From contig JAUIKF010000026.1 in assembly GCA_030430575.1 (NCBI GenBank), forward strand, positions 43,853 to 107,852: a DNA stretch of 64,000 nt, in the 5' to 3' direction. Position numbers and translations under genes: made by a program. The DNA is from Bacteroidia bacterium. Lineage in GTDB: Bacteria > Bacteroidota > Bacteroidia > J057. Shown one piece after another: positions 1 through 9,188 of the stretch (position 1 is the stretch's first letter; every line of letters starts with the position of its first letter). The notes below the pieces were generated by a model. It worked only from the letters and a program-made list of their open reading frames with translations, was not told the origin of the DNA and did not search any database.

Positions 1-1140
1 GGTGGTACCACTTACGTCTCCGATGTCAGTACTGGTGATGCCTGTGGGTAGCAGGCCTGCTAAGTCAAAGGCTCGTGCATGGCCCGCAAAATTACCCGCG
101 TCGTCATTGCTATTTCCCCCTGCTACCAGACGGCTCCCGTCGGAGGAGAGTGAGACTGCAATGCCAAATTGATCCCCCGAAGCCTCTCCATCAATGTCGG
201 AGCCTGCCTGTACCCAGGCTGCTCCATTCCAATCATAGATTCTCACATAGCCTTCGCCACCATTATCCCGTGCCCCCACTGCCAGCCGACTTCCGTCAGC
301 GGAGAAGGAAACCGAAATGCCGAAGTTATCATTACTGGATATTCCATCGATGTCAGCCCCTGCCTGTACCCAGGCTGTCCCATTCCAGTCATAGACCCGC
401 ACATGGCCTGCATTAGAACTTGTGCCGTTATTGCGGCGCGCCCCTACCGCTAGGCGGTTCCCGTCGGCGGAGAAGGAAACGGCAGAGCCGAATCGATCAT
501 CCCCAGCTTCACCATCAATATCTGCCCCTACCTGTATCCAGACCGTCCCATTCCAGTCATAGACTCGTACATGGCCTGCATTAATGTCTGTGCCGTCATT
601 ATCAGGTGCTCCCACCGCTAGGCGGCTCCCGTTAGCTGACAATGAAACCGACCAACCAGATTTATCGTCCGCAGTTTCTCCATCAATGTCGGAGCCTGCC
701 TGCACCCACGCTGACCCATTCCAGTCAAAGACCCGCGCATAGCCCGCTTCAGGGTCCGTGGCGTCATTAGAAATCGCACCCACTGCCAGGCGGTTCCCGT
801 CAGCGGAAAGTGAAACATCTCTTCCAAAGTTATCAAGAGCAGCCTCCCCATCAATATTCGCACCTACCTGCACCCATGTTGCTCCATTCCAATCAAAGAC
901 CCGAACATAGCCGCCACCAGATGCCCCTACAGCAATCCGGCTTCCGTCTGAAGAGATTGAGACTGAATTTCCAAATCCATCAAACTCCGCTTCTCCATCG
1001 ATGTCAGCGCCTAGCTGTAGCTGGGCGTATGTCCCTGGCAGGAGGCAAAGGCAGCAGGCATATAGAAAAAGCCTTCTGAAAAATCTAAGTGAATTTACAT
1101 GCAAGGTAAAGGATTGGAAATCAGTGGATTGTTTTTTCAT
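1..1140 (-). CDS. FG-GAP-type repeat secreted protein, C-terminus beyond window
   Basis: The minus strand stays open from an ATG at 1140 to the window edge (380 codons, no stop), so the 3' end lies outside. The N-terminus has a basic stretch and then a hydrophobic, Cys-rich segment ending in TYAQ, which looks like an export signal. Six units of about 55-65 residues follow, each with FG..VS.S.DG.RLAVGA and then a VR.YDWNG..WVQ.G.DIDGEA pattern. This is the FG-GAP/integrin-alpha-like propeller repeat seen in many exported Bacteroidota proteins. The last visible residues (LPTGITSTDIGDVSG) resemble the start of the concanavalin-like domain in the next gene (LPAGMSSEDIGNTGG), so the missing part probably carries that domain and a T9SS sorting signal (inference). 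The function of such propellers is usually binding or adhesion; no enzyme motif is visible. Confidence 0.85.
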   Translation of the reverse strand, partial: MKKQSTDFQSFTLHVNSLRFFRRLFLYACCLCLLPGTYAQLQLGADIDGEAEFDGFGNSVSISSDGSRIAVGASGGGYVRVFDWNGATWVQVGANIDGEAALDNFGRDVSLSADGNRLAVGAISNDATDPEAGYARVFDWNGSAWVQAGSDIDGETADDKSGWSVSLSANGSRLAVGAPDNDGTDINAGHVRVYDWNGTVWIQVGADIDGEAGDDRFGSAVSFSADGNRLAVGARRNNGTSSNAGHVRVYDWNGTAWVQAGADIDGISSNDNFGISVSFSADGSRLAVGARDNGGEGYVRIYDWNGAAWVQAGSDIDGEASGDQFGIAVSLSSDGSRLVAGGNSNDDAGNFAGHARAFDLAGLLPTGITSTDIGDVSGTT

Positions 1141-1171
1141 GATAAATAAAGGTGTTAATGGAAATGAAGAC

Positions 1172-1195
1172 TGGTACAACAAGACCATTGTACCA
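1172..1195. other. Small hairpin between two minus-strand genes
   Basis: TGGTACAA and TTGTACCA form an 8-bp perfect stem with an 8-nt loop. It sits between the stop of the frameshifted T9SS gene (1234) and the start of the FG-GAP gene (1140). No U-tract follows on the minus strand, so it could be a weak terminator or an operator. Confidence 0.35.
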
Positions 1196-1233
1196 ACCAA
1201 TGAAGAGATGTTTTTTGAAATATGTCAAAGGGG

Positions 1234-4061
1234 TTATATTTTCACCACCTTGATGCGCTTGCGCGCATCAGCGGTCTGCACCTCCAGGAAGTAAATGCCT
1301 GCGGCTATTTCCTGGGTGTTGATCACCGCTGTAGAGACGTTGGATTCCAACGTCTCTACAGCGGTGATCACACGACCTGTCAGGTCCAGCAAGGACACCT
1401 GATAATGTGTCCCTACAGCCACGCCTTCCACTTGGAAGGCCAACTGATCCCCAAAGGGATTGGGGGAAGCGATGATGGCGAATGGATTCATCGCATCGCT
1501 ACCCAAGCGGTAAGCCGTTCCATTCACCGACACATTATCCACTTCAAATTGAGCGGTCTGCCCAGGAGTGGTAATAGAAGCTGCTATACCCACGAGGTAA
1601 CTGCCCGAAATTCCAGCCGCTTGCTGGTTGATCTGTGTCCAGGTGCTGCCGTCGGTTGAAACGGAGGAATAATAGACCGATCCTATTTTCTGCAAGCGCA
1701 CCCAGTATGCTGGGCCAGATAGGGTGGGGCCATTTGTTCCCAAGGCATATCCTCCTGTAGAAGGCCGATTGACCATCAGCGAAGCGTTGTTGCCTTTGAG
1801 GAGGGTCGAAACGCTCGCCGCGTTATCTGCATTGTTTTGGCGAATCATGACGCCTACTAGTGCTTTAGGCTTGGGTGAATTGACCAAAATACGTGCGATG
1901 ATGTCTGTCGCGGCATCGTTGCTTGAAAGGGAGATAAAATGGAACCCATCTGAATAAGCACCAATGCCACTGCCAGACGTTAAGATTTCATAGCTTCCGT
2001 GTGTCGGGTCGTAGCAATTTTTGCCTATCACCCCTCCCGTATTTCCAATGTCTTCGCTACTCATGCCTGCGGGCAAAGCCCCACAATTTTCTGTCACAGT
2101 GACGTCAAAGGCACAGGGGCCTACATTGCCGGCTTTGTCGGTAGCGGTGGCATTGACGGTGGTAGTTCCGAGGGAAAAGGTACTTCCACTCAAAGGAAAC
2201 ACGTCAATCACGATTTTCTTCTTTCTGGTGCAGTTGTCTACTGCTTCCAGCGCAGGCCAAGTATGTACTTGACCCGTAGCACCAAATGGCAGGACATAGT
2301 TAGCATTGGGAGGGCAATTGAGGAAAACAGGCGCTTCGCGGTCACGGACGCGTACATTGAAGGTACAAGTCCCTGTATGGCCACATTTATCGGAGACAGA
2401 CCATGTCACAGTGGTTTTTCCCTTGGGGAACGTTTCTCCTTGAAGGGTAGACAAGCCGTTGAAGTCATTGGTGCCTTCCCAGTAATTGTCCGAAGCGGGG
2501 TCCAAAGTGTCGTCGGGGACGGTATAGATCGCGCATTGCCCGGGATCGAGGTCGAATTTGACCGTGCCCGTCGGGCAGGTGAAAGAAAGAGGACCCGTAA
2601 TCTCTTCTTGGCTGTTGCAGCCGGGGGCGTTATTGTAAATATTGATGTCCCCAAATATTTTATCAGGAATAATATCTTCCAATACACAGCAGTCGTCCAG
2701 GAAAGGATTATTGGTCACATCTAAATTTCGCCCGACCGTATCTACCTGTGCCAATCCTGAGATGTCATTGAGCGAATCATTACTCCTAATCCATAAAAAT
2801 GCCAGGACAGAGTCAATATTTGCCAGATCGTCGAGGTTTTTTAAGCGGGTCATGCCATGAACTTCCAAGGTGCCACCTACCTGATGGACATTGCTGAGCG
2901 CACTCATCGAAAGCAGAGAATCACAATCGGAAAGGCTAATCTGGTCTAGGTAGGTAAGGGACGGAAATCCCCCAAGTCCCTGAGTCTTTTTACCTGTCGA
3001 ATGCTTATGCCAAAACTATCCACAAGCGGAAAACCGCCGAGTCCGAGCGGCTCAAAATTATCGGAATTCCATATCAAGAGACTACCCATGTCCTTCAAGA
3101 CTGGAAAGCCGCTGGTCCTTTTCAATTTGCCTACATCTCTCAACCAGAGAATCCCTATGCTGGTAAGGCTATTAAAGCCTTTCACTTCTTCTAAGTTGCG
3201 GTCATTGTCAAAGGTGATGAAGTCTGCCGTCTTCAGCCTATTGGCCCCATCGGTATGGATCAGGCCACGGTTGTTCACAGAAGTGATGGTGAGGACTTCT
3301 TCGAGTCGCCAAAGACTAGAGAGGTCTGTGGTGGTATAATCATTCTCGACAAGAAGATCATTGATCCGCACACACTCGCAGGGTATCCTCGTCCAAGCGC
3401 CATTGCCCGATTCGGTAATGTTGCCACAATAGCGCAAAGGCGAATAATCGCCTGCCAAGGGGCTCCCTACGTCATTATTGGTCGCAGTAAATACCTCCGA
3501 ATCAGCCGTGCTGTTATTTTTCTCGTACCCCAGCGTTCCCGAGGCCGCGTCATTGCCTGATAGATTGATGACGGTCCCGCCTTTGCTTCCCCAATTGGTC
3601 ACAGGGTCACAAAAGCTATGGTCGTATTCTAGGAAGGTGGCCTTTCCTGTGGATAGGCCCCCATTATAGGCAAGGCGCCAAATCTCATTGGCCGCGTTAT
3701 CTGCCAGGATGATCTCATCATCGGTATTGGCATTGGTGAAGTTTACTTGGATGACCTTGGCATTAGCGATACCCCCAAGCCACAGTGCCTCAAAGGCAGT
3801 TTTGTTTCGTGCCAAAATCAGGTAGGTACCTGAACCCATGAACAAATTCGAACTGCTGATCAGCACATCTCCTGAGTCATCGTCTTTGATCCGCCAGTCT
3901 TTGATATTTTGCGTTGTGGGACTGTAGTTGTAAAGTTCTATCCATTCGTTATCACTATCAGTACCATTGGGGTTAGCGATAAATTCTGTAATGGCGATTT
4001 GGGCAAGAGAAAGGTGACAAATTAAGCAAAGTGCAAGAAGGGAAAGGAAGTGTTTTTTCAT
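1234..4061 (-). pseudogene. Lamin-tail/L-domain/HYR/concanavalin-like T9SS protein, frameshifted
   Basis: Two open frames (4061-2946 and 2907-1234) together read as one protein if one base is added to the C5 run at 2969-2973. The repaired frame has 943 codons with no internal stop, and the leucine-rich pattern GLGGFP...LGGFPSLTYL runs smoothly across the join. Domains in order: signal peptide (1-20, ending LAQ); lamin-tail-type domain (about 21-150, ITEFIANP, WIELYN); L-domain-like repeats (about 225-480); two HYR modules (about 490-655); concanavalin-like sandwich (about 670-855); T9SS domain (SPNPFGDQ to IKVVKI). The product would be a large cell-surface or released protein with adhesive modules. 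The shift is either a true disabling mutation or a homopolymer sequencing error; raw reads would decide. Its concanavalin-like domain appears paralogous to the FG-GAP gene downstream. Confidence 0.8.
1320..1370. repeat. Perfect 25-bp inverted repeat inside coding sequence
   Basis: Arms 1320-1344 and 1346-1370 are perfectly complementary around a single central base. The core GTAGAGACGTTGGA resembles the GTAGAGACGCGAT palindromes found elsewhere in the window. It lies in frame inside the T9SS domain of the frameshifted gene and encodes the VITAVETLESNVSTAVIN stretch without breaking the domain. Confidence 0.85.
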
Positions 4062-4292
4062 GGGGAAAGGTAATAAAATGGGGTTAATGTTCCCAATATA
4101 GGGAAAAAAGCATTAATGTAATGCCTGTAAATTGGATATATGGTAACCTAGAGGTTTCCATTATTAGTATTATGGTGTTTTTCGCCAAATCGTAACTATT
4201 GAAAAACATCAAAATGAAAACCAACAAAGATGTTTATTCATCAGATCTAAGATATTCACAGATAAGAGAACAGGGATATGCGCTTTTTTCTT

Positions 4293-4300
4293 TATCTTTA
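4293..4300 (+). promoter_or_regulatory. Candidate -7 box for the Uma2 gene
   Basis: TATCTTTA differs from the Bacteroidota -7 consensus TAnnTTTG at the last base. It ends 7 nt before the ATG at 4308 and 22 nt before a second in-frame ATG at 4323. If transcription starts just after the box, the 4323 start (MAEKALG) would have a short leader, whereas 4308 would be almost leaderless. Confidence 0.4.
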
Positions 4301-4307
4301 GGTTCAA

Positions 4308-4907
4308 ATGAACCTAAATACCATGGCTGAAAAAGCACTAGGAAATAGTACCTATGAGGACTACTTGGCTTTGGAAGCCGAGTCGGATGTGAAATATGAA
4401 TATCACGATGGGTTTATCGTAGCAATGGCGGGTGGGACGCCGCTTCATGGCAAGGTGTGTGGGAATTTTATCTCAGCAGTCAATAATGCGTTAGAAAAAG
4501 CCAATAAACCCTGTGACATTTATACAAGTGATGTAAAAGTCCATATCGAAGCTATCAATAAAACTTTTTACCCTGATGCCTCTGTAACGTGTGGTGAAGT
4601 TCAAACTAGTGAAAAAGATAAAAATGCGCTAATCAACCCAATTTTGATTCTTGAAGTACTGTCGAAATCTACTGCTGCTTTTGATAGAGGGGACAAATTC
4701 ACTTATTATAGGCATTTACCCTCCCTCCAAGAATATATAATCGTTCACCCTTCAAAACCGATAGTGGAAATATTTTACCGTAAAGAAGCTGATCTATGGC
4801 AAATTCAAACGATCACCACACTAGATGAGGTTATAGCATTACGGTCTTTGGGTATTGAAATTGAGATGAGGTCAATTTATAGAAGAGTGCCTGGTGTTAC
4901 GATGTAG
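4308..4907 (+). CDS. Uma2-family (DUF820) restriction-endonuclease-like protein
   Basis: The 199-residue product has the Uma2 layout. An N-terminal helix YEDYLALEAESDVKYEYHDG is followed by GG...H..V.GNF, then a PD-(D/E)XK-type core with YPDASVTC (candidate metal-binding Asp) and ILEVLSKST (Glu and Lys of the nuclease motif), and YIIVHPSKPIVEIF. The family is widespread and often multicopy in cyanobacteria and Bacteroidota; its biological role is not settled, although the fold is nuclease-like. No signal peptide is present, so it should be cytoplasmic. An alternative start is ATG 4323. It is divergent from the frameshifted T9SS gene and convergent with kdsA, so it appears to be a single-gene unit. 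Confidence 0.85.
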   Translation: MNLNTMAEKALGNSTYEDYLALEAESDVKYEYHDGFIVAMAGGTPLHGKVCGNFISAVNNALEKANKPCDIYTSDVKVHIEAINKTFYPDASVTCGEVQTSEKDKNALINPILILEVLSKSTAAFDRGDKFTYYRHLPSLQEYIIVHPSKPIVEIFYRKEADLWQIQTITTLDEVIALRSLGIEIEMRSIYRRVPGVTM

Positions 4908-4970
4908 AAGGAATTTAAAGGGGAATAAGGGACAGAATTTGCAAAATATACTGGACAAAAAGCCTCCTTC

Positions 4971-5006
4971 CATTCTCTCATTCTCTCATTCTCTCATTCT
5001 CTCATT
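4971..5006. repeat. Tandem 8-bp repeat CATTCTCT, 4.5 copies
   Basis: Four exact copies of CATTCTCT and a half copy lie between the converging Uma2 and kdsA genes. The array runs into the stop codon of kdsA (TGA, 5004-5002 on the minus strand). It is the reverse-strand version of GAATGAGA-type low-complexity sequence seen at other junctions in this window. Confidence 0.9.
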
Positions 5007-5778
5007 GGATAGCTCCCCTCACCCGCATCACCTTCTCCAAGATCGGCCCCAGTCGATCCAGTTGCAACATCGTAGCCGAATCGCTCTTAGCGATCCCAGG
5101 CTCGGGATGTGCTTCAATGAACAGGCCATCAGCGCCTGTCGCCACTGCCGATAAAGCGATTGTCTCGATCATACGGGGATCGCCTCCCGTGGTACCCACC
5201 GTGCGGTTAGGTTTCTGGGTAGCATGTGTGCAATCCATGATTACTGGTACGCTCAGCTCCTTCATCCGCGCAATGGCTGTCGCATCTACGATGAGGTCAT
5301 TATACCCAAAGGTGGTTCCGCGTTCACAGAGCCAGACATTCTGATTTCCCGTGGATTGCACCTTTTCCAAGGGGAACTTCATGGCTTCGGGCGAAAGGAA
5401 TTGCCCTTTTTTAATATTGACCCCACAATTGGTGTTACCGGCAGCGAAAAGCAGCTCTGTCTGGCGGCAAAGAAATGCGGGAATCTGCAGGTGATCTACA
5501 TATTGGCTGACCATGGGTGGATCGGCACTTTCATGCACATCAGTCAGCGTCTCGACGCCTACGTCTCTGCCGACGCGTTGGATGATTGATAAACCTTCTT
5601 CCGCAGGAATGCCCATAAAACTGTCTTTGCTGGTGCGGTTGGCTTTTTTGTAGCTCGCTTTGAAGATATAGCGAATGCCATGCGGTTCGCACAAGGCTTT
5701 GACGGTAGTCGCAATATGGTGGGCCGTATCATAATCTTCGATGATACACGGGCCGCAGATCAGGATAAATGGGTTCAT
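5002..5778 (-). CDS. kdsA: 3-deoxy-8-phosphooctulonate synthase
   Basis: KdsA condenses phosphoenolpyruvate with D-arabinose 5-phosphate to give KDO-8-phosphate, the committed step to the KDO sugar of LPS, in the cytoplasm. The 258-residue product carries the family hallmarks: GPCIIED, FKASYKKANRTSKDSF, TDVHE, IPAFLCRQTELL, KKGQFLSPEAMKF, CERGTTFGYNDLIVD and FIEAHPEPG. Cys11 in the GPC motif is the position that is Cys in metal-dependent and Asn in metal-independent enzymes, so this is predicted to be metal-dependent. The open frame extends further upstream, but ATG 5778 is chosen because it begins just before the conserved core and overlaps the kdsD stop by 4 bp (ATGA), a normal translational coupling. 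The partner kdsD supplies its substrate. Confidence 0.95.
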   Translation of the reverse strand: MNPFILICGPCIIEDYDTAHHIATTVKALCEPHGIRYIFKASYKKANRTSKDSFMGIPAEEGLSIIQRVGRDVGVETLTDVHESADPPMVSQYVDHLQIPAFLCRQTELLFAAGNTNCGVNIKKGQFLSPEAMKFPLEKVQSTGNQNVWLCERGTTFGYNDLIVDATAIARMKELSVPVIMDCTHATQKPNRTVGTTGGDPRMIETIALSAVATGADGLFIEAHPEPGIAKSDSATMLQLDRLGPILEKVMRVRGAIQ

Positions 5779-6368
5779 GATTTTTTTGCCTGTTGGCCGA
5801 GGTAGCCGCTGTGATGCCGGAGGGCGTAGTCTTCTTTGGTAAAGCCGATTTTTTCCATCAATAATACCGTCACCAAGTCGCTGATCACGGCCATGACCGT
5901 GGTGGATGTCGTAGGCGTAAGGCCCAACGGACATATCTCCTTCGTGTCCCCCGTGAGCAAGACGGCTTTGGCGTGATTGACCAACTCACTCTTGGGGTTC
6001 TTGGTCATGACAATGATGCTAATGGTAGGGTATAAATGCTCAGCTAGCGCCGCCAGTTCCAACATTTCACGCGTCTGGCCTGAATTGGAAATGAGGATCA
6101 GGACATCGTGGGGCTGCAGGATTCCCAGGTCTCCATGCTGCGCTTCCAGCGGACTGAGAAAACAGGCAGCTGTTCCTGTAGAGCTGAGCGTCGTGGCGAG
6201 TTTCATGCCGATCTGTCCCGCTTTCCCTACGCCTGAGACGATGACTTTACCGTCCTTTTGATGCACACATTCATACAATACCTCCACAGCTCGCTCTATG
6301 CCGCCATCCAATGGGATTTGTCGCAAAGCTGCTATTTCTTGCTCGATAAGGTCGCGGAGGTGAGGCAT
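5775..6368 (-). CDS. kdsD: Arabinose-5-phosphate isomerase, single SIS domain
   Basis: The enzyme interconverts D-ribulose 5-phosphate and D-arabinose 5-phosphate, feeding KdsA. The 197-residue product is a lone SIS domain: VSGVGKAGQIGMKLATTLSS, FLSPLEAQHGDLGIL, LILISNSGQTREM, VMTKNP and a final HHSGYLG. Classical KdsD proteins are about 320 residues with two C-terminal CBS domains; these are absent here and the frame is intact, so this belongs to the short form. It overlaps kdsA by 4 bp on the same strand, which supports both assignments. Loss of CBS domains implies regulation differs from the long form (inference). Confidence 0.92.
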   Translation of the reverse strand: MPHLRDLIEQEIAALRQIPLDGGIERAVEVLYECVHQKDGKVIVSGVGKAGQIGMKLATTLSSTGTAACFLSPLEAQHGDLGILQPHDVLILISNSGQTREMLELAALAEHLYPTISIIVMTKNPKSELVNHAKAVLLTGDTKEICPLGLTPTTSTTVMAVISDLVTVLLMEKIGFTKEDYALRHHSGYLGQQAKKS

Positions 6369-6370
6369 AT

Positions 6371-6409
6371 GGGAATGATAGAATGAGTGGATGAGGGAAT
6401 GATAGAATG
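6371..6409. repeat. GGGAATGATAGAATG direct repeat
   Basis: Two exact 15-bp copies (6371-6385 and 6395-6409) with a 24-bp period lie in the purine-rich spacer between kdsD and the UDP-sugar dehydrogenase gene. Related sequence occurs at 51091-51213, and low-complexity relatives occur at 4971-5006. Confidence 0.8.
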
Positions 6410-6505
6410 GGGAAGAAAATGAGAAGATGAATAGATGAGAAAATGATTAAATGGAAGAATTCTTTTAGGAGACCTTTTCCCAAATCCCTCTTCAATTGTT
6501 CATTT

Positions 6506-7906
6506 TTAATTCTTAATTTTTAATTCCTCCACTTTCACCTTCGGCTCAGTCACGCCCAAGACGGTAATCTTGTCTCGGTTATGGGTGACCCCGTTGGTCA
6601 TGTTTCGGGTGTCGATGATGTAGCGGGAATGGTTGACAATTTCCTCCACATCAAAAGCATCGTGATCGGTGATCAGCACCACACAGTCATAAGACGCCAA
6701 CATTTCTGGGGTAATATCTACAGAAGGGTATTTTTTCCCACCTACCGGGAAGTAGTCTACCCACGGATCTGTGACATCAATCTGTGTCACTCCCTGCTCC
6801 AATAGGCGGAGGATCACCGCCTCGGAGGTCGAGTTGCGGATGTCTTTGACATTTTTCTTAAAAGACGCCCCCACGATCAGCACCTTTGCATCATAGAGCG
6901 AAATGGGCTGTCGCGCAATGGCCTTCACAACAAGGTTCGCCACATGGTAAGGCATGCTCTCATTGGTGTTGGCGGCGAGGGTGATAAAGCGCGTTTCGAA
7001 GTCGTGCTCACGGGCTAGCCACGAGAGGTAGTATGGGTCTACAGGGATACAGTGGCCACCCACCCCTGCCCCAGGAGTAAATTTCATGTACCCAAACGGC
7101 TTGGTCGCCGCGGCTTCGATGACTTCCCATACATCAATGCCCCCCATGCGCTCGCAGAGCATGGCGAGTTCGTTGACGAGGGCGATGTTGACGCTGCGGA
7201 AGATGTTTTCGAGCAATTTTTCGAGTTCCGCCACTTTGGGTGAGGAGACGACATAGACTTTCTCGATGATCTGGTTATTGGCCAAAGCGGCGAGGATGCC
7301 GCCGGCTTCTGTGACGCCGCCTACAACGATAGGCGTGTTACCAGTGTGCCAGGTCGTATTGCCAGGGTCTACGCGTTCTGGGCTAAAGGCAAGATAGTAT
7401 TCCCCTACCTTATAGCCACTCTTGTCAAGAATAGGGGCAAAGGATTCTTCTGTGGTTCCAGGGAAGGTCGTGCTTTTCAGAATAATCAGCTTTCCGGGCT
7501 GTAGGATACTGGCAATGCCTTCACCTGCGGAAAGGATATAACTCAAGTCTGGGTCCTTATTGGCATCAAAAGGGGTCGGGACAGCCACATAGATGACATC
7601 GGCGTCGGCGAGGGCTTCATAAGAGGTAGAAGCGCGCAATCGGCCATTTTGGACCATTTCATTCACCTCTTCATCCTTCAGGTCTTCGATGAAGTTCTCG
7701 CCTCGATTCAGTGCTTCGACTTTTTTCTCCGAAACATCCACGCCGATGCACTGGAAGCCTTTTTTGCAAAATTCTAAGGCAATGGGCATGCCTACATAGC
7801 CTAGGCCTACTACGCCAATCAAAGCTTGTCCGCTTTGAATGCGATCTGCTAGTTCAGTGGCATTGGCATCCAACTGACCTAGCTCCTCGTGGGAATACAA
7901 TCTCAT
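6506..7906 (-). CDS. UDP-sugar 6-dehydrogenase (WbpA/UDP-GlcNAc type)
   Basis: The 466-residue product oxidises the C6 hydroxyl of a UDP-sugar to a carboxylate with two NAD+, making a uronic acid for surface polysaccharide. A Rossmann motif GVVGLGYVGMPIA lies near residues 31-43, followed by VAVPTPFD, STTFPGTTEE and AFSPERVDPGN. The catalytic Cys286 is in GVGGHCIPVDPYYL, and the C-terminal UDP-binding half has VLIVGASFKKNVKDIRNS. The SPERVDPGN and GHCIPVDPYYL forms fit UDP-N-acetylglucosamine 6-dehydrogenases better than UDP-glucose dehydrogenases, but substrate cannot be fixed from sequence alone. It is on the same strand upstream of kdsD, 137 bp away, consistent with a surface-glycan role. 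Confidence 0.9.
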   Translation of the reverse strand: MRLYSHEELGQLDANATELADRIQSGQALIGVVGLGYVGMPIALEFCKKGFQCIGVDVSEKKVEALNRGENFIEDLKDEEVNEMVQNGRLRASTSYEALADADVIYVAVPTPFDANKDPDLSYILSAGEGIASILQPGKLIILKSTTFPGTTEESFAPILDKSGYKVGEYYLAFSPERVDPGNTTWHTGNTPIVVGGVTEAGGILAALANNQIIEKVYVVSSPKVAELEKLLENIFRSVNIALVNELAMLCERMGGIDVWEVIEAAATKPFGYMKFTPGAGVGGHCIPVDPYYLSWLAREHDFETRFITLAANTNESMPYHVANLVVKAIARQPISLYDAKVLIVGASFKKNVKDIRNSTSEAVILRLLEQGVTQIDVTDPWVDYFPVGGKKYPSVDITPEMLASYDCVVLITDHDAFDVEEIVNHSRYIIDTRNMTNGVTHNRDKITVLGVTEPKVKVEELKIKN

Positions 7907-7955
7907 AAATCGTTAAAAAATTTGGTGGGGCAAAAGTAAGGAAATTTATGCTGTT

Positions 7956-9188
7956 TTATCCCAAAAACTTGATATTGAGCATGGTGATGTCGTCCACTAC
8001 AGGGGTATCATCAGCATAGCTCAAAAGCGCGTGTTCAAAATGGTTGACGATTTCCTTTGAACTTTTATCTGCTGCTTCCATCAAGGTTTGGATAATGCGA
8101 TCCGTCCCAAACATCTCTTCCTTGGGATCTTCTTGCTCGACGATTCCATCGGTAAACATAAACAGGTTGTCTTGTGCCGTGACGTCAATGGTCTCCGTGC
8201 TGATGCCAATCTCTGGCATGATTCCCAGCAGCATACAGCCTTCGGAGAGTTCTTTATATCCGTTTTTCTGGACCAAAATGGGGTAGTTGTGCCCTGCGTT
8301 TACATAGGCAAATTGTTTTTCATCTTGATCTATCCGTGCCAGGAAAAAGGTGACAAATCGCTCACCTTGGGTAATATTAAAGATGATTTTGTTCAGTTCG
8401 CGTACGATCAGGACGATGTCTGTGTGCTGGGCACATAAGGCCCGGAGGTTGGCCATGAGATTGGACATGAGCAGGGCGGCGGCGATGCCTTTTCCTGCTA
8501 CGTCGCCGATGGCGACGAAGGTCGTGCCTTTGCCTTTCTTGATCACATCATAAAAATCTCCACCGATCTTGTGGTGGGGGATATTTAACCCAAACACATC
8601 TATTTCCTTGAATTTAGAGAAATCAGAGATCAGCAATTGTTTCTGAATGGTCTCTGCCACTTCAAGTTCTTTGCGGATATACTCCTGCTGAATACGCTCC
8701 TTGATCAACTGGCGGTTGCGAATCGCAACGTTGAGGATATTGCCCAGCGTGGCAATAAAGATCAGGTCGTTTTGCTCCTCCATTTCACTCACGGCAAAAT
8801 CCGCCACCACAAAATAAGCGCTCGGCTCTCCCCTATTGATAATAGGCACCACAAATTCGGCCTCCATCTCAAATAATGAAGGGGCAAATCCCGCCGTGAC
8901 ACGGGTCGTCTTCGTGAATTGGATCAATTCCTCAATCGCATCCAAGCTCATTTCGTCAAACGCCAAGCGGATGCCTTCCACCCAGCGGCCTTCAAACTCA
9001 TAAAAAAAGATGACTCTTTTTACGCCTAGTTGGGCACGCAGGACGTTGCGCGCGATGAGGCAGAGCTTGCTGATGTCTACTTCGGTGTGATTGATGGTCC
9101 GCAGGACGTCCAATAGGGAAGCCGTCTCCAGGCGCTTCAGCTCCAGCAGTTTTTGGGGGTCCGTAGTATCGTACACATTTTTCATCAC
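7956..9188 (-). CDS. GAF plus SpoIIE/RsbU-type PP2C serine phosphatase
   Basis: The 410-residue cytoplasmic protein has a GAF-like sensor region (about 30-165) and a coiled linker (IRKELEVAETIQKQLL). A C-terminal PP2C phosphatase domain follows (about 195-410) with the metal-binding aspartates in IGGDFYDV, AIGDVAGKGIAAALLMSNL, FTDGIVEQ and DDITML. Such proteins dephosphorylate anti-sigma-antagonist partners in partner-switching pathways. No anti-sigma or STAS gene is present in the window, so the target is unknown. The stop of the upstream ABC permease gene overlaps this start by 4 bp (9185-9188), so the two are probably co-translated. Confidence 0.92.
   Translation of the reverse strand: MMKNVYDTTDPQKLLELKRLETASLLDVLRTINHTEVDISKLCLIARNVLRAQLGVKRVIFFYEFEGRWVEGIRLAFDEMSLDAIEELIQFTKTTRVTAGFAPSLFEMEAEFVVPIINRGEPSAYFVVADFAVSEMEEQNDLIFIATLGNILNVAIRNRQLIKERIQQEYIRKELEVAETIQKQLLISDFSKFKEIDVFGLNIPHHKIGGDFYDVIKKGKGTTFVAIGDVAGKGIAAALLMSNLMANLRALCAQHTDIVLIVRELNKIIFNITQGERFVTFFLARIDQDEKQFAYVNAGHNYPILVQKNGYKELSEGCMLLGIMPEIGISTETIDVTAQDNLFMFTDGIVEQEDPKEEMFGTDRIIQTLMEAADKSSKEIVNHFEHALLSYADDTPVVDDITMLNIKFLG

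Noticed and set aside
1..1000. Plus-strand frames of 80-110 codons
   Set aside because: They follow the period of the minus-strand FG-GAP repeats and are shadows of that gene.
5779..5934. Longer KdsA N-terminus
   Set aside because: The extra residues are the out-of-frame reading of the kdsD C-terminus; the family core starts at ATG 5778.
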